The notes under the pieces were generated by a model. It ran no database searches. It saw only the letters and a program-made list of their open reading frames with translations, and had not been told where the DNA came from. Made by a program: the position numbers and the translations under genes. 12,866 nucleotides of DNA from Planctomycetales bacterium (GTDB taxonomy: Bacteria > Planctomycetota > Phycisphaerae > SM23-33), in the NCBI GenBank assembly GCA_030631125.1, contig DAOVLS010000035.1:1-12866 (forward strand). The letters are read 5' to 3'. Of the stretch, positions 1-6,877 are shown in pieces; position 1 is the stretch's first letter, and every line of letters starts with the position of its first letter.

Positions 1-128
1 ACGCGCGCCACCGTCTCCCTGGAAAGATACCCCTGGTCCTTCTGTACCTGCTGAAGGATCGGTATCAGGGCGTCCCTGCCTGCGCCGGGATGCTTTTCCA
101 GAATGAGTTCAATGCCTGTGTCTGCCAT
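1..128 (-). CDS. NuoE/HydC-like [2Fe-2S] subunit, N-terminal fragment
   Basis: Partial: the gene begins with ATG at 128 and leaves the window at base 1 after 42 codons. The visible part is helical and contains DALIPILQQVQKDQGYLSRE. This is the typical N-terminal signature of the NuoE / 24-kDa family, which includes HydC/HndA subunits of NAD(P)-linked [FeFe] hydrogenases; the four [2Fe-2S] cysteines would lie further on and are not visible. A ribosome-binding site (GAGGA) overlaps the rex stop codon, and only 12 nt separate the two genes, so they are almost certainly cotranscribed. A NuoE-type subunit under Rex suggests an NADH-oxidising hydrogenase or a complex I-like module that disposes of reductant in fermentation; that is inference. 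A NuoE of respiratory complex I cannot be excluded from this fragment. Confidence 0.82.
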   Translation of the reverse strand, partial: MADTGIELILEKHPGAGRDALIPILQQVQKDQGYLSRETVAR

Positions 129-140
129 TTTTTGTCGTCC

Positions 141-776
141 TCAACTCGTCATCCGGCATCTTGCGAAAAACGCCGCCCTTTCCAAAGACGTCGTAATGTC
201 CATATCCTCAACATATACCGACGCCGGTACTGTCAGATTGACCGGAGCAAAGTTCAACAAGCCCCAGACGCCCGCAGTCGCCAACGCATCGGCCACACCT
301 TGCGCCTGGTTCGCCGGAACGGTTACAATCGCCGTAGTGATGTTCTTTTTTTCGAACACCTCCGGCATGTCCTGCATCGCGTAGCAGCGGCATCCGCTGA
401 TTACCATTCCGGTCTTGCTCGGATCGTTGTCAAAAGCGGCTACGATTTTGAGATTCGGGCGCCGTCCCGCAAAGTGTGCCAGGATCGCCCGTCCAAGGTT
501 TCCCACGCCGACCAGCGCTACTGCCTGCACATCCGGCGCATCCAGGAATTGCCCGATGCTTTCAATCAAATCCCTGACTGCGTATCCTCTTTTTGGGCTT
601 CCGTTGGATCCTATGACCATCATGTCGCGTCGAACCTGGGCGGCAGTTACCCCCGCTGTCTTCGCCAACTGGTGGGAAAAAACAAATTCTTTCTTCTTAT
701 CACTCAAGAGATTCGACAATAACCTTCGGTAAAGGCTTAGCCTCCCAACCGTTTTGTCCGGTACTTGTGCGTTCAT
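141..776 (-). CDS. rex: Redox-sensing transcriptional repressor Rex
   Basis: Rex is a cytosolic dimeric repressor that reads the NADH/NAD+ ratio and releases DNA when NADH rises. Residues 1-78 form the winged helix, with the family signature VTAAQVRRD. A Rossmann NAD(H)-binding domain follows with GVGNLG at 90-95 and an acidic end to the second strand (AFDND). The C-terminal swapped helix follows VPASVYVEDMDITTSLE. Length is 211 aa, normal for Rex. The start is placed at the ATG at 776 because AAGG lies 8 nt upstream; an in-frame ATG at 797 would add 7 residues but has no ribosome-binding site and lies very near the predicted transcription start. A Rex-type palindrome lies 46 nt upstream, so autoregulation is likely. 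The next gene is a NuoE/HydC-like subunit 12 nt away, the probable main target. Confidence 0.95.
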   Translation of the reverse strand: MNAQVPDKTVGRLSLYRRLLSNLLSDKKKEFVFSHQLAKTAGVTAAQVRRDMMVIGSNGSPKRGYAVRDLIESIGQFLDAPDVQAVALVGVGNLGRAILAHFAGRRPNLKIVAAFDNDPSKTGMVISGCRCYAMQDMPEVFEKKNITTAIVTVPANQAQGVADALATAGVWGLLNFAPVNLTVPASVYVEDMDITTSLERAAFFARCRMTS

Positions 777-811
777 CTCTGTTACCTTGTGCAACATACA
801 ATAATGTGAAT

Positions 812-838
812 ATTGTAACGCTGTGATTTATATCACAA
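812..838 (-). promoter_or_regulatory. Predicted rex promoter
   Basis: On the minus strand a -35-like TTGTGA (833-838) and a -10-like TACAAT (812-817) are separated by 15 nt, slightly short. Transcription would start near 803-805, giving a leader of about 28 nt to the ATG at 776. The -35 box is part of the palindrome at 822-837, so a bound repressor would block polymerase. Confidence 0.55.
822..837. promoter_or_regulatory. Rex-type operator (TGTGA-N6-TCACA)
   Basis: TGTGATTTATATCACA is a perfect 6-bp inverted repeat with a 4-bp centre and matches the known Rex operator layout TGTGA-N6-TCACA. It sits just upstream of rex and overlaps the predicted -35 box. A lone half-site TGTGA lies at 805-809. 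Cyclic-AMP receptor proteins use the same spacing, so the assignment to Rex rests on its position next to rex. Confidence 0.75.
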
Positions 839-882
839 TGCATTATGCGGCCTTCCCTTGCAAGGTGTCAATTACTTTTTTC

Positions 883-1086
883 TTTTTTTGTAACCGTTCA
901 GGCTGCCACGTTGGCATCTCCCTGCAATGCTTTGTAGCAGGCCCCCGCTTCAGCGGGGGTGATCAAGTTCCACCCGACCTCCGGCTTTCTCTCTTTCCCG
1001 CCCTCTGGGGGCGGGTAAGAGAGAAAGGGTTTTTTATAAATGACCATTGCGTACCCCCGCTGAAGCGGAGGCCGGTTACAAAACAA
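883..1086. repeat. Roughly 204-bp MITE-like element with inverted ends, copy 1
   Basis: It fills most of the 393-nt gap between rex and the M55 peptidase gene. The ends (883-896 and 1073-1086) are inverted repeats of 14 bp with one mismatch, with core TGTAACCG / CGGTTACA. Inside are three hairpins: CCCCCGCT/AGCGGGGG at 942-959; a 19-bp stem with one mismatch (985-1003 with 1009-1027) followed by six T at 1030-1035; and CCCCCGCT/AGCGGAGG at about 1053-1070. The right part (1001-1086) aligns without gaps to 9448-9533 with about 72 of 86 bases identical by eye. No coding capacity or clear target duplication is visible. The middle hairpin could also terminate transcription on the + strand. Confidence 0.75.
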
Positions 1087-1126
1087 CATGGGGTAATCAT
1101 GTGTTCCTCCGGCGTGGGGTTTGTGG

Positions 1127-1132
1127 TATGCT
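1127..1132 (+). promoter_or_regulatory. Possible -10 box for the M55 peptidase gene
   Basis: TATGCT preceded by TGG resembles an extended -10 element and would start transcription about 30 nt before the ATG. No good -35 box is visible at the right distance, so this is tentative. Confidence 0.3.
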
Positions 1133-1169
1133 CTTGATCTGCTCGTAGTAGTGTTTCAGGAGAAAGACG

Positions 1170-1997
1170 ATGAAGATTATGATGGGTGTGGACATGGAAG
1201 GCATCACCGGCGTGTCCTGCCGGGAACACGTTACACGTGAATCAAGCCTCTTTGCCGAAGGCGTCGAACTTGCCGTCGGAGACGTTAACGCCGCCGTGGC
1301 CGGGCTGCTCGACGCCGGGGCCGACGAGATTATCGTATGGGACAATCACAACGGCTCTTTCAATTTGCCAATCGGAAAACTCCACCCCGGCGCTCGGTAC
1401 CTGCGCGGCACGGTGGTTAACCAGTTGCGCTGGCAGGATTTGGACAAGACTGTGGACGGTTTAATCCTTCTGGGCTATCACGCCAAGGCCGGTACGCTTG
1501 GCGGCGTCCTCGAACACACGATGACCAGCGCCGTCTGGTTCCGCCTGAAAGTCAACGGCTGCGAGATCGGCGAGATCAGCATTGACGGCGCCCTGGCCGG
1601 GTCTATGGGCGTTCCGGTGATCATGGTCAGCGGCTGCGACAAACTTTGCGCCGAGGCCGAGGAAGTCTTCGGGCCCGACGTGGTAACTGCCTGCGTCAAG
1701 TCAGGCCACGGGCGGCACGTTGCGACATGCCTTCCACCGGAAAAAACCGCCGAGATGATCCGCACCGCCGCAGCCGAAGCCGTCAAAAGGATCGGAGCGG
1801 TCAAACCGCTGGACCTCGGCAGCCCGGCTGTGGTGGAACTGACCTACAAACACACCGAGCACGCAGACGCGGCCGACCTTCGCCTCTTCGACGGACGGCG
1901 GATCGACGGATACACCGTGCAGTGGACCTGCCCGGACTTCGTATCCTGGATGGGATTCACCATGGCCAATCCCCCGCCGACCGGTCTTCGATCCTGA
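1170..1997 (+). CDS. dppA: D-aminopeptidase, peptidase family M55 (DppA type)
   Basis: M55 enzymes are zinc aminopeptidases, founded on Bacillus DppA, which remove N-terminal D-amino acids from small peptides; DppA is thought to help use peptides from wall turnover. The 275-aa length fits the family. The zinc-site residues fall where expected: D8 and E10 in VDMEG, H60 in DNHNGS, H104 in LGYH, and a glutamate near 135 in IGEISIDGALAG. H116 in LEHTM matches the catalytic histidine region. A family motif usually read as SGDD appears as SGCD (154-157). There is no signal peptide, so the enzyme is cytosolic. AGGAGAAAG (1158-1166) just upstream supports the ATG. The gene is monocistronic and converges on the next gene with 37 nt between stops. 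Its substrate here is unknown. Confidence 0.92.
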   Translation: MKIMMGVDMEGITGVSCREHVTRESSLFAEGVELAVGDVNAAVAGLLDAGADEIIVWDNHNGSFNLPIGKLHPGARYLRGTVVNQLRWQDLDKTVDGLILLGYHAKAGTLGGVLEHTMTSAVWFRLKVNGCEIGEISIDGALAGSMGVPVIMVSGCDKLCAEAEEVFGPDVVTACVKSGHGRHVATCLPPEKTAEMIRTAAAEAVKRIGAVKPLDLGSPAVVELTYKHTEHADAADLRLFDGRRIDGYTVQWTCPDFVSWMGFTMANPPPTGLRS

Positions 1998-2034
1998 GGC
2001 TCAGACCCGAAGGGCAGGCAGGCCTGTAATTCCG

Positions 2035-2922
2035 CTACCTCTCTTCTCCGACGGACTGACACAGTATGTCGTAGAAGGTGCTGTTTTCCCGCTCGAACTC
2101 GATGGTGTGAGCGGCATCGAGCCGGCGGATTTTCACAGGCCTGTCCGCCAGCCATTCCAGCAGGTCGCACGTGGCTTCATTGTCGATGATCCGGTCCCGA
2201 CAGGCCAGGATCAGCGTCGTGGGAACCTTCAGCGCCCGCTCGTCCGCGCGGGCGATAATCCGATCCAGCCTGGCTGAAGCGAGCATAAAGCGAGCGGTGG
2301 CGCGACCCAGGCGATGCGGGTCGTTACGCAGATACTCCCGCATATCAGGATTGTCCGTAAAAAGAGACACATCATTAAGCGGAATGTCGAAATACGCCCC
2401 GGGCCGAAAAATCAGTGCGACCAGTATGGCCAGTTTGGTCGCTATCGAGACGTCAACCAGCGGCGCCAGGCCCGGCGCGACGAGCGTCAGTGAATCAATG
2501 TTCCCGACGTCGGACCGTAGGGCGTATGCCGTCAGCAGTTTCCCGCCCCAACTGACGCCCATAAGTGCGAGGCGTTCGGCCCCTGTCTGTTCCAGTACAT
2601 ACCTGACGGCGACATCGACATCATCTAGAAGTTGGTCCGCCGAGTTCGCGTCGCCCCTTTGAGCCGTCGCCGTTCCGCTACCGCGGCGCGTTACCTGAAA
2701 AACTTCGCTACCGGCGTGTGCAATCGCCTGGGCTGAACCCGTGAACCAGCCTGGATGGGACTGGATACCGTGGGCGTACAACACCGGCAGGCGCGTCTTC
2801 TCCGGCGGGTGATGGCGCAGCACAGGCGTCTCCCGCCCGTCGGGCAGTTTCAGCATTTCGGACGATACGGGCACGTCTTCAGCCGGCGGGCAGGCGAAAG
2901 TCAATTTTTCGAAATCAGACAT
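2035..2922 (-). CDS. Alpha/beta hydrolase of the lysophospholipase/esterase type
   Basis: This 295-aa protein has the alpha/beta-hydrolase layout. The oxyanion-hole motif HG is at 51-52 in LPVLYAHGIQSH. The nucleophile elbow GVSWGG has Ser124. The likely acid is Asp243 in LACRDRIIDN (Asp247 is an alternative), and the catalytic histidine is His272 in LDAAHTIEF. Residues 150-225 form the lid region. The N-terminus shows no signal peptide, so a cytosolic enzyme is expected. AGGG 8 nt before the ATG supports the start. It most resembles lysophospholipase/monoacylglycerol-lipase-type hydrolases, but the substrate cannot be read from sequence. It is transcribed alone, convergent with the M55 gene and divergent from the small membrane protein. 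Confidence 0.85.
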   Translation of the reverse strand: MSDFEKLTFACPPAEDVPVSSEMLKLPDGRETPVLRHHPPEKTRLPVLYAHGIQSHPGWFTGSAQAIAHAGSEVFQVTRRGSGTATAQRGDANSADQLLDDVDVAVRYVLEQTGAERLALMGVSWGGKLLTAYALRSDVGNIDSLTLVAPGLAPLVDVSIATKLAILVALIFRPGAYFDIPLNDVSLFTDNPDMREYLRNDPHRLGRATARFMLASARLDRIIARADERALKVPTTLILACRDRIIDNEATCDLLEWLADRPVKIRRLDAAHTIEFERENSTFYDILCQSVGEER

Positions 2923-2955
2923 CCATTAATCCCTATAATTAAAATTAAAGCAGTC

Positions 2956-2983
2956 TTGACCCATCGCCGATGCGTGATTTAAT
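2956..2983 (+). promoter_or_regulatory. Sigma-70-like promoter for the DUF5658-like gene
   Basis: TTGACC (2956-2961) and TTTAAT (2978-2983) are 16 nt apart. Transcription would start near 2990, so the ATG at 2970, which opens the longest reading frame, would lie inside the promoter and could not be the start codon. Confidence 0.55.
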
Positions 2984-3042
2984 GGAGCCTGACCAGCATA
3001 TTATGCAGATAACCTCTACCGGGAGTTGGATTGCGCCGTCGC

Positions 3043-3066
3043 GCCTCCGGCATCGGCTTTGGAGGT
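3043..3066 (+). promoter_or_regulatory. Hairpin that could mask the ribosome-binding site
   Basis: GCCTCC (3043-3048) can pair with GGAGGT (3061-3066), counting one G-U pair, across a 12-nt loop. GGAGGT is the very strong ribosome-binding site of the next gene, so the stem could limit translation. No ligand-binding riboswitch fold is recognisable. Confidence 0.35.
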
Positions 3067-3074
3067 GGATCAAA

Positions 3075-3392
3075 ATGGCCCGCGACGACCCCCGCGCCCG
3101 CCGTGCCAGGCGGGTTACACTGATGCTTATTCTGCTCTGGATAGCCAACGCCTTCGACCTGGTCTTCACCCTCCTGGCGATCAAGGCCGGCGGGTTCATG
3201 GAAGCGAATCCCATCGCAGAGCCTCTGATAAACAACGCCGGCATGCTCGTAGCATTCAAGGTTCTCGCCGTGTTGTTCGCTTCAATAATCATTTTCAAAT
3301 TCCGTAAACGTTTCCTGACCGAGATCGGCTGCTGGGGGCTGTGCATTACCTACACGCTGCTTTCGGCCACGTGGTGGCTGTACCATCAATAG
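3075..3392 (+). CDS. Small membrane protein resembling DUF5658
   Basis: The start is set at the ATG at 3075 because GGAGGTGG (3061-3068) precedes it at good spacing; the frame stays open upstream to 2970 but a promoter lies there. The 105-aa product has a basic N-terminus (RRARR), then three or four membrane spans: about 14-36, 54-74, 82-100 and possibly a short one between. The pattern NAFDLVFTLLAIKAGGFMEA followed by NP, with a lysine in the next span (K62), resembles the DUF5658 family of small membrane proteins of unknown function, whose conserved D, E-NP and K residues lie within or near the membrane. It stands alone, divergent from the hydrolase and convergent with rodA. Function is unknown. 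Confidence 0.72.
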   Translation: MARDDPRARRARRVTLMLILLWIANAFDLVFTLLAIKAGGFMEANPIAEPLINNAGMLVAFKVLAVLFASIIIFKFRKRFLTEIGCWGLCITYTLLSATWWLYHQ

Positions 3393-3444
3393 CAGTCAGC
3401 GTTTTTTTTATCTTTTGCTGACTGCTGACCGCTGATTGCCGAAT
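3391..3444. repeat. GCTGANN heptamer array with inverted arm
   Basis: Between the stop codons of the DUF5658-like gene and rodA, four heptamers GCTGACT, GCTGACC, GCTGATT, GCCGAAT (3417-3444) face an inverted arm (3391-3400). AGCAGTCAGC pairs perfectly with GCTGACTGCT (3417-3426) over a 16-nt T-rich loop. The first arm overlaps the stop codon at 3390-3392. The structure may end transcription from both sides, though the T tract at 3447-3452 is too far from the stem for a classical terminator. The same unit recurs at 11963-12123. Confidence 0.75.
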
Positions 3445-3452
3445 GCTTTTTT

Positions 3453-4784
3453 CTATCTTCTTCGTCTTCTTCCCCAATCGAACAGGGGCCCGTAGGTCGC
3501 CGGTTCGATGATTCTGCCCCTGCCGTATTCAAACGGTTTAGGCCCCAGAAGTATCGGCCTTCGTTGAGCGACATTTACCAGAAGCCCTATCGCCACGCAG
3601 TTGACCAGCATACTCGACCCGCCGAAACTGATCATAGGCAGCGTCATTCCGGTAATCGGCGCTAAGCCCATCGTCATACCGACATTGATCAACACCTGCG
3701 CCAGCAACAACCCCAGCACGCCCACAACCAGAAGGCGCCCGAAGGGATCGTCGGTCGTTCCGGCGACCTCGGCGCCGCAGAAAAAGATTGCCAGGTAAAT
3801 GAGCATCACGCCCACACACCCCATAAATCCCCACTCGCCGCCGATGACAGCGTAGATAAAGTCGGTGTGGTCGTCGGGCAACATGCGGAAATAGAGATTC
3901 TTCTGATCCAGCACGTTCTGACCCCTCATCCCACCGGCCCCGAGGATTATCATCGAATTCTGAAGTTGAAATCCCTTGTCCGAACACACCTCCACAAGCG
4001 GGTCAGGCTGCATCAACCACCCCTCGATGCGCGAGAGTTGGTGATGCTTCATAATCGCCAAGGGAGCTGCCGAGATAACATACTCCTTCCCGCCGATAGT
4101 GCCGTGCCAGTACGCCAGTGGCTTTCGCTCGGCGACGACCGAGGGGGCCAGGTGAGTAACGTTCCTTGGTACGGGAAAAAATATCACCACGACGGCAATG
4201 GCGACAACCGCCAGAAGATGCCGCAGTTTCGCCCCGGCCATAAAGAGCATGAAAAATAACGTGGGAAACAGCAGCAGCGTCGTGCCCAGGTCCGGCTCGA
4301 TCAATATCAGCGCCGCCGGGATGAGCGTCAGTATGAACGGGGCCAAAAGTCCGCGAAACCGGCGGTAATTGTCCCTGTATCGCAGGTACCACGCCAGGGC
4401 CAGGATGTAAGTCAACTTCGCCAGTTCGCTTGGCTGGACCATGAAGAACTTCAGGTTAATCCATCTATGGCTGTTCCGGTTCGCCGGCAGGAACAGCACG
4501 AGGACCAGCAGGGCGAGAGTCAGCGCAAAGAAGAAATACGCACTCCGCCCGATTCGCTGGTATGGAATGATCGTCGCAATGATAAAACCGGCGACGCCCA
4601 CGGAAACATATACCATCTGGCGAACGGTGCTGCCGCGGAGTAACGAATCATCAGACGGATCGGCGTGTTCGGCGACCCTGACGGAAAGGACGCTGATGAC
4701 CATCAGGGCGACCATCGCCATAATGATAGGCCAACTTACTCCACGAAGATATGTTCTAAGCCATCCGAACATGATTTCATTCAC
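3453..4784 (-). CDS. rodA: SEDS-family peptidoglycan glycosyltransferase RodA
   Basis: RodA polymerises lipid II into glycan strands in the inner membrane, paired with PBP2 in the elongation complex. The 443-aa protein is highly hydrophobic with about ten spans. SEDS signatures are present: MVQPSELAK (115-123), EPDLGTTLL (163-171), HTDFIYAV with the catalytic-type Asp308, and ITGMTLPMISFGGSS (377-391). The motif usually read GEEWG is GGEWG here. The loop at about 205-285 between spans is the large periplasmic one. The start is GTG at 4784, just after an in-frame stop; an ATG at 4772 is the alternative, and neither has a clear ribosome-binding site. It is the last gene of mreC-mreD-mrdA-rodA, 94 nt behind mrdA. 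The C-terminus ends in five arginines. The gene order favours RodA over FtsW. Confidence 0.95.
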   Translation of the reverse strand: MNEIMFGWLRTYLRGVSWPIIMAMVALMVISVLSVRVAEHADPSDDSLLRGSTVRQMVYVSVGVAGFIIATIIPYQRIGRSAYFFFALTLALLVLVLFLPANRNSHRWINLKFFMVQPSELAKLTYILALAWYLRYRDNYRRFRGLLAPFILTLIPAALILIEPDLGTTLLLFPTLFFMLFMAGAKLRHLLAVVAIAVVVIFFPVPRNVTHLAPSVVAERKPLAYWHGTIGGKEYVISAAPLAIMKHHQLSRIEGWLMQPDPLVEVCSDKGFQLQNSMIILGAGGMRGQNVLDQKNLYFRMLPDDHTDFIYAVIGGEWGFMGCVGVMLIYLAIFFCGAEVAGTTDDPFGRLLVVGVLGLLLAQVLINVGMTMGLAPITGMTLPMISFGGSSMLVNCVAIGLLVNVAQRRPILLGPKPFEYGRGRIIEPATYGPLFDWGRRRRR

Positions 4785-4878
4785 TGTAACAGTTTAGTTG
4801 TCTGCAGAAACCTGAAAAAAAACGCAGGGATGCAGGGGCCGACCGAAACACTTTCTGTTGCAAACGACTGAAGCGTCA

Positions 4879-6822
4879 TCATTCACTCATATACCCGAAC
4901 GCCCGGCATATCCTCACGACCTCCCTTGCAATCGGTCCGCAGGTCTGCCCGCCGCCGGTGTCGGAATATTCAACCACCACCGCAAAGGCGATTCTCGGAT
5001 TGCGATACGGCGCAAAACCGGTGAACCACGCGGTGTCGCCGGTGCAAACGACCGGTCCCCAGGCATCGAGCCTCCCGTCGCCGTCGGTATCGACCTTGAT
5101 CCGCCGCGGCTCGGTCTCGGCTGTGCCCGTCTTTCCGCATATCTCAATCTCGGCAGCGCGAGCATGCTTATAGCCTGTGCCGAAAGTCGAATTGACGACC
5201 TTATACAACCCCTCCTGCACCAGGCGGAGGTGTCCGGCCGAGGACGGTATGCGACGGGTCTTCTGTTTGCCCTTCAACTCCCGCACCAACAGCGGCGAGC
5301 GAAACTCCCCGTCACGGGCGATAGTCGCCATCGCGTTGGCAACGTGCATGGGCGTAATGATAATCCGTCCCTGCCCAATTGCGAGGTGCCTCGCCTCGCC
5401 TGCACTTCTTACCCGCCGGGGATCGGGAAGATTGCCCGAATGCTCCCCCGGAAGCAGCGTTCCCGGCTTGTCGGCGAAACCAAACTTGCCCAACCACTCA
5501 ACCTGACGCCGAACACCAAGCCTCTCACCAACATTATAAAAGAATACGTTGCAACTCCGCGCCAGGGCACCCAGCACGTTCAAATCCCCGTGCCCCGTGC
5601 GATGCTTCCATATCCAGCAGCGGAAGGCATTGGGATTGTGGAGATAGCCCTTGCAGTAGAAGGTTTTCGTCGGCGTGATTACGCCGCTGCCAAGCCCGGC
5701 CAGTGCGACGATGGGCTTGACCGTCGAGCCGGGCGGATAGCGGACCGACACCGCACGGTCCCACAACGGCAGGCGAACCTGGTCCCTGCTGAGCCGTCCA
5801 AACTCGCGGCGATAGGTGTTCAGGTCATAGGTCGGCAGGGAGACCATCGCCAAAACCTCGCCGGTCGGAACGTCCAATACCACGATCGCGCCGGGCCGGC
5901 CCAGGATACCGGCCAGAGCGCGCTGAAGTTCAATGTCGATCGTCAGGTGCACGTCCGAGCCGAAGCGAGCAGGGATTTTTTTGAGCATCTGTCCGGTGCG
6001 TTGAAGACGGCGATACCCCCTGCTGCCGCGAAGCAAACCCTCGCAAAGCTTCTCGATACCGCTTGCGCCGACGAGGTCGCCGGGGAGATTGCTGGCGAGT
6101 TTGGACTCGATAGGCACATCGGCCTTCCACGTAACCCTGGCCCGTTTGCCTTCATCCCTTCTCAGCGGTCTGAGCAGACCTATGACGTGGCAGGCATCGT
6201 GCCGGCGGGGATACCGGCGTCGATGCGACGGGCAAACCGAAGCACCGACCATCTCGCCCAGACGGGACCGGACCTTCACAGCCGTCGCTTCGTCAAGCCC
6301 CGGAACCACGGCGTGAGCGCGGTTTTCCTCCCGAATCGGACCTCCGACACTGCGGCGAATCGTCTCGACGCGACGGACGGCGTTCTCGGCCAATCGAAAA
6401 ATTTCGTTCCGCGTCGCCCCGGTCAGTTCGGATGCCAACTCCCACGTCCGCTCGCGCCGGCGCTCGAAAAGCTCCTCGGCGCGCCGCCCGGAAACCTCCT
6501 CGGCCTTCCTGATGCGGCGAACCTCACGGCGAACCCATCGGCTGTAAGCCTTCCGATCAGCGGCGGTCTCTCCGGGGCCTTTCAACATGCGATAGTCCAG
6601 ACAGAAATCGAAGCAAGGCTCGTCGTAAGCCAACACCCGCCCCATGCGGTCCAGCACCTTACCCCGAACCGTCGGCAGCAACTCGCCGTAAATCAACAGT
6701 TCCCCTGCCCGGCGGCGATATTGCGCACCCTGAATCAACTGCAAATGCGCAAGCCGACCGACGACTACGGATACGGCGATCACCGCCACCACAAGGAACA
6801 CTTTCAAGCGTCGCTCATACAT
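4879..6822 (-). CDS. mrdA: Penicillin-binding protein 2, elongation transpeptidase
   Basis: Class B PBP that cross-links glycan made by RodA. It has a short cytoplasmic tail, one span (about 8-28), a pedestal domain (to about 285) and a C-terminal transpeptidase domain. Catalytic motifs are in order: STVK (366-369), SCN (423-425) and KTG (564-566). Length 647 aa is normal for PBP2. The pedestal has an arginine- and glutamate-rich helical stretch (85-165). Two features stand out. C390, C402, H411 and C424 occupy positions like those of the zinc site described in Acinetobacter PBP2. A DTDGDGRLD loop (578-586), calcium-site-like, follows KTGTAE. The ATG at 6822 has only a weak GAGAAG-type ribosome-binding site. 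It lies 55 nt behind mreD and ahead of rodA, the standard partner arrangement. Confidence 0.95.
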   Translation of the reverse strand: MYERRLKVFLVVAVIAVSVVVGRLAHLQLIQGAQYRRRAGELLIYGELLPTVRGKVLDRMGRVLAYDEPCFDFCLDYRMLKGPGETAADRKAYSRWVRREVRRIRKAEEVSGRRAEELFERRRERTWELASELTGATRNEIFRLAENAVRRVETIRRSVGGPIREENRAHAVVPGLDEATAVKVRSRLGEMVGASVCPSHRRRYPRRHDACHVIGLLRPLRRDEGKRARVTWKADVPIESKLASNLPGDLVGASGIEKLCEGLLRGSRGYRRLQRTGQMLKKIPARFGSDVHLTIDIELQRALAGILGRPGAIVVLDVPTGEVLAMVSLPTYDLNTYRREFGRLSRDQVRLPLWDRAVSVRYPPGSTVKPIVALAGLGSGVITPTKTFYCKGYLHNPNAFRCWIWKHRTGHGDLNVLGALARSCNVFFYNVGERLGVRRQVEWLGKFGFADKPGTLLPGEHSGNLPDPRRVRSAGEARHLAIGQGRIIITPMHVANAMATIARDGEFRSPLLVRELKGKQKTRRIPSSAGHLRLVQEGLYKVVNSTFGTGYKHARAAEIEICGKTGTAETEPRRIKVDTDGDGRLDAWGPVVCTGDTAWFTGFAPYRNPRIAFAVVVEYSDTGGGQTCGPIAREVVRICRAFGYMSE

Positions 6823-6877
6823 CGGTTATCTTCTCTTACGAATGGGTGGCGCCCAACTTTATTGCCCGGACGGAATA

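Noticed and set aside
90..722. A 210-codon + strand frame opposite rex
   Set aside because: It is a shadow of the clearly recognisable Rex gene on the other strand and has no domain signature or ribosome-binding site.
822..837. Reading the palindrome as a CRP/FNR-family site
   Set aside because: TGTGA-N6-TCACA also fits CRP, but no CRP-type gene is in view, and the site sits immediately before rex, whose own operators have this layout.
942..959. CCCCCGCT/AGCGGGGG hairpin as a stand-alone terminator
   Set aside because: No T tract follows on either strand and no gene ends nearby; it is better explained as part of the repeated element.
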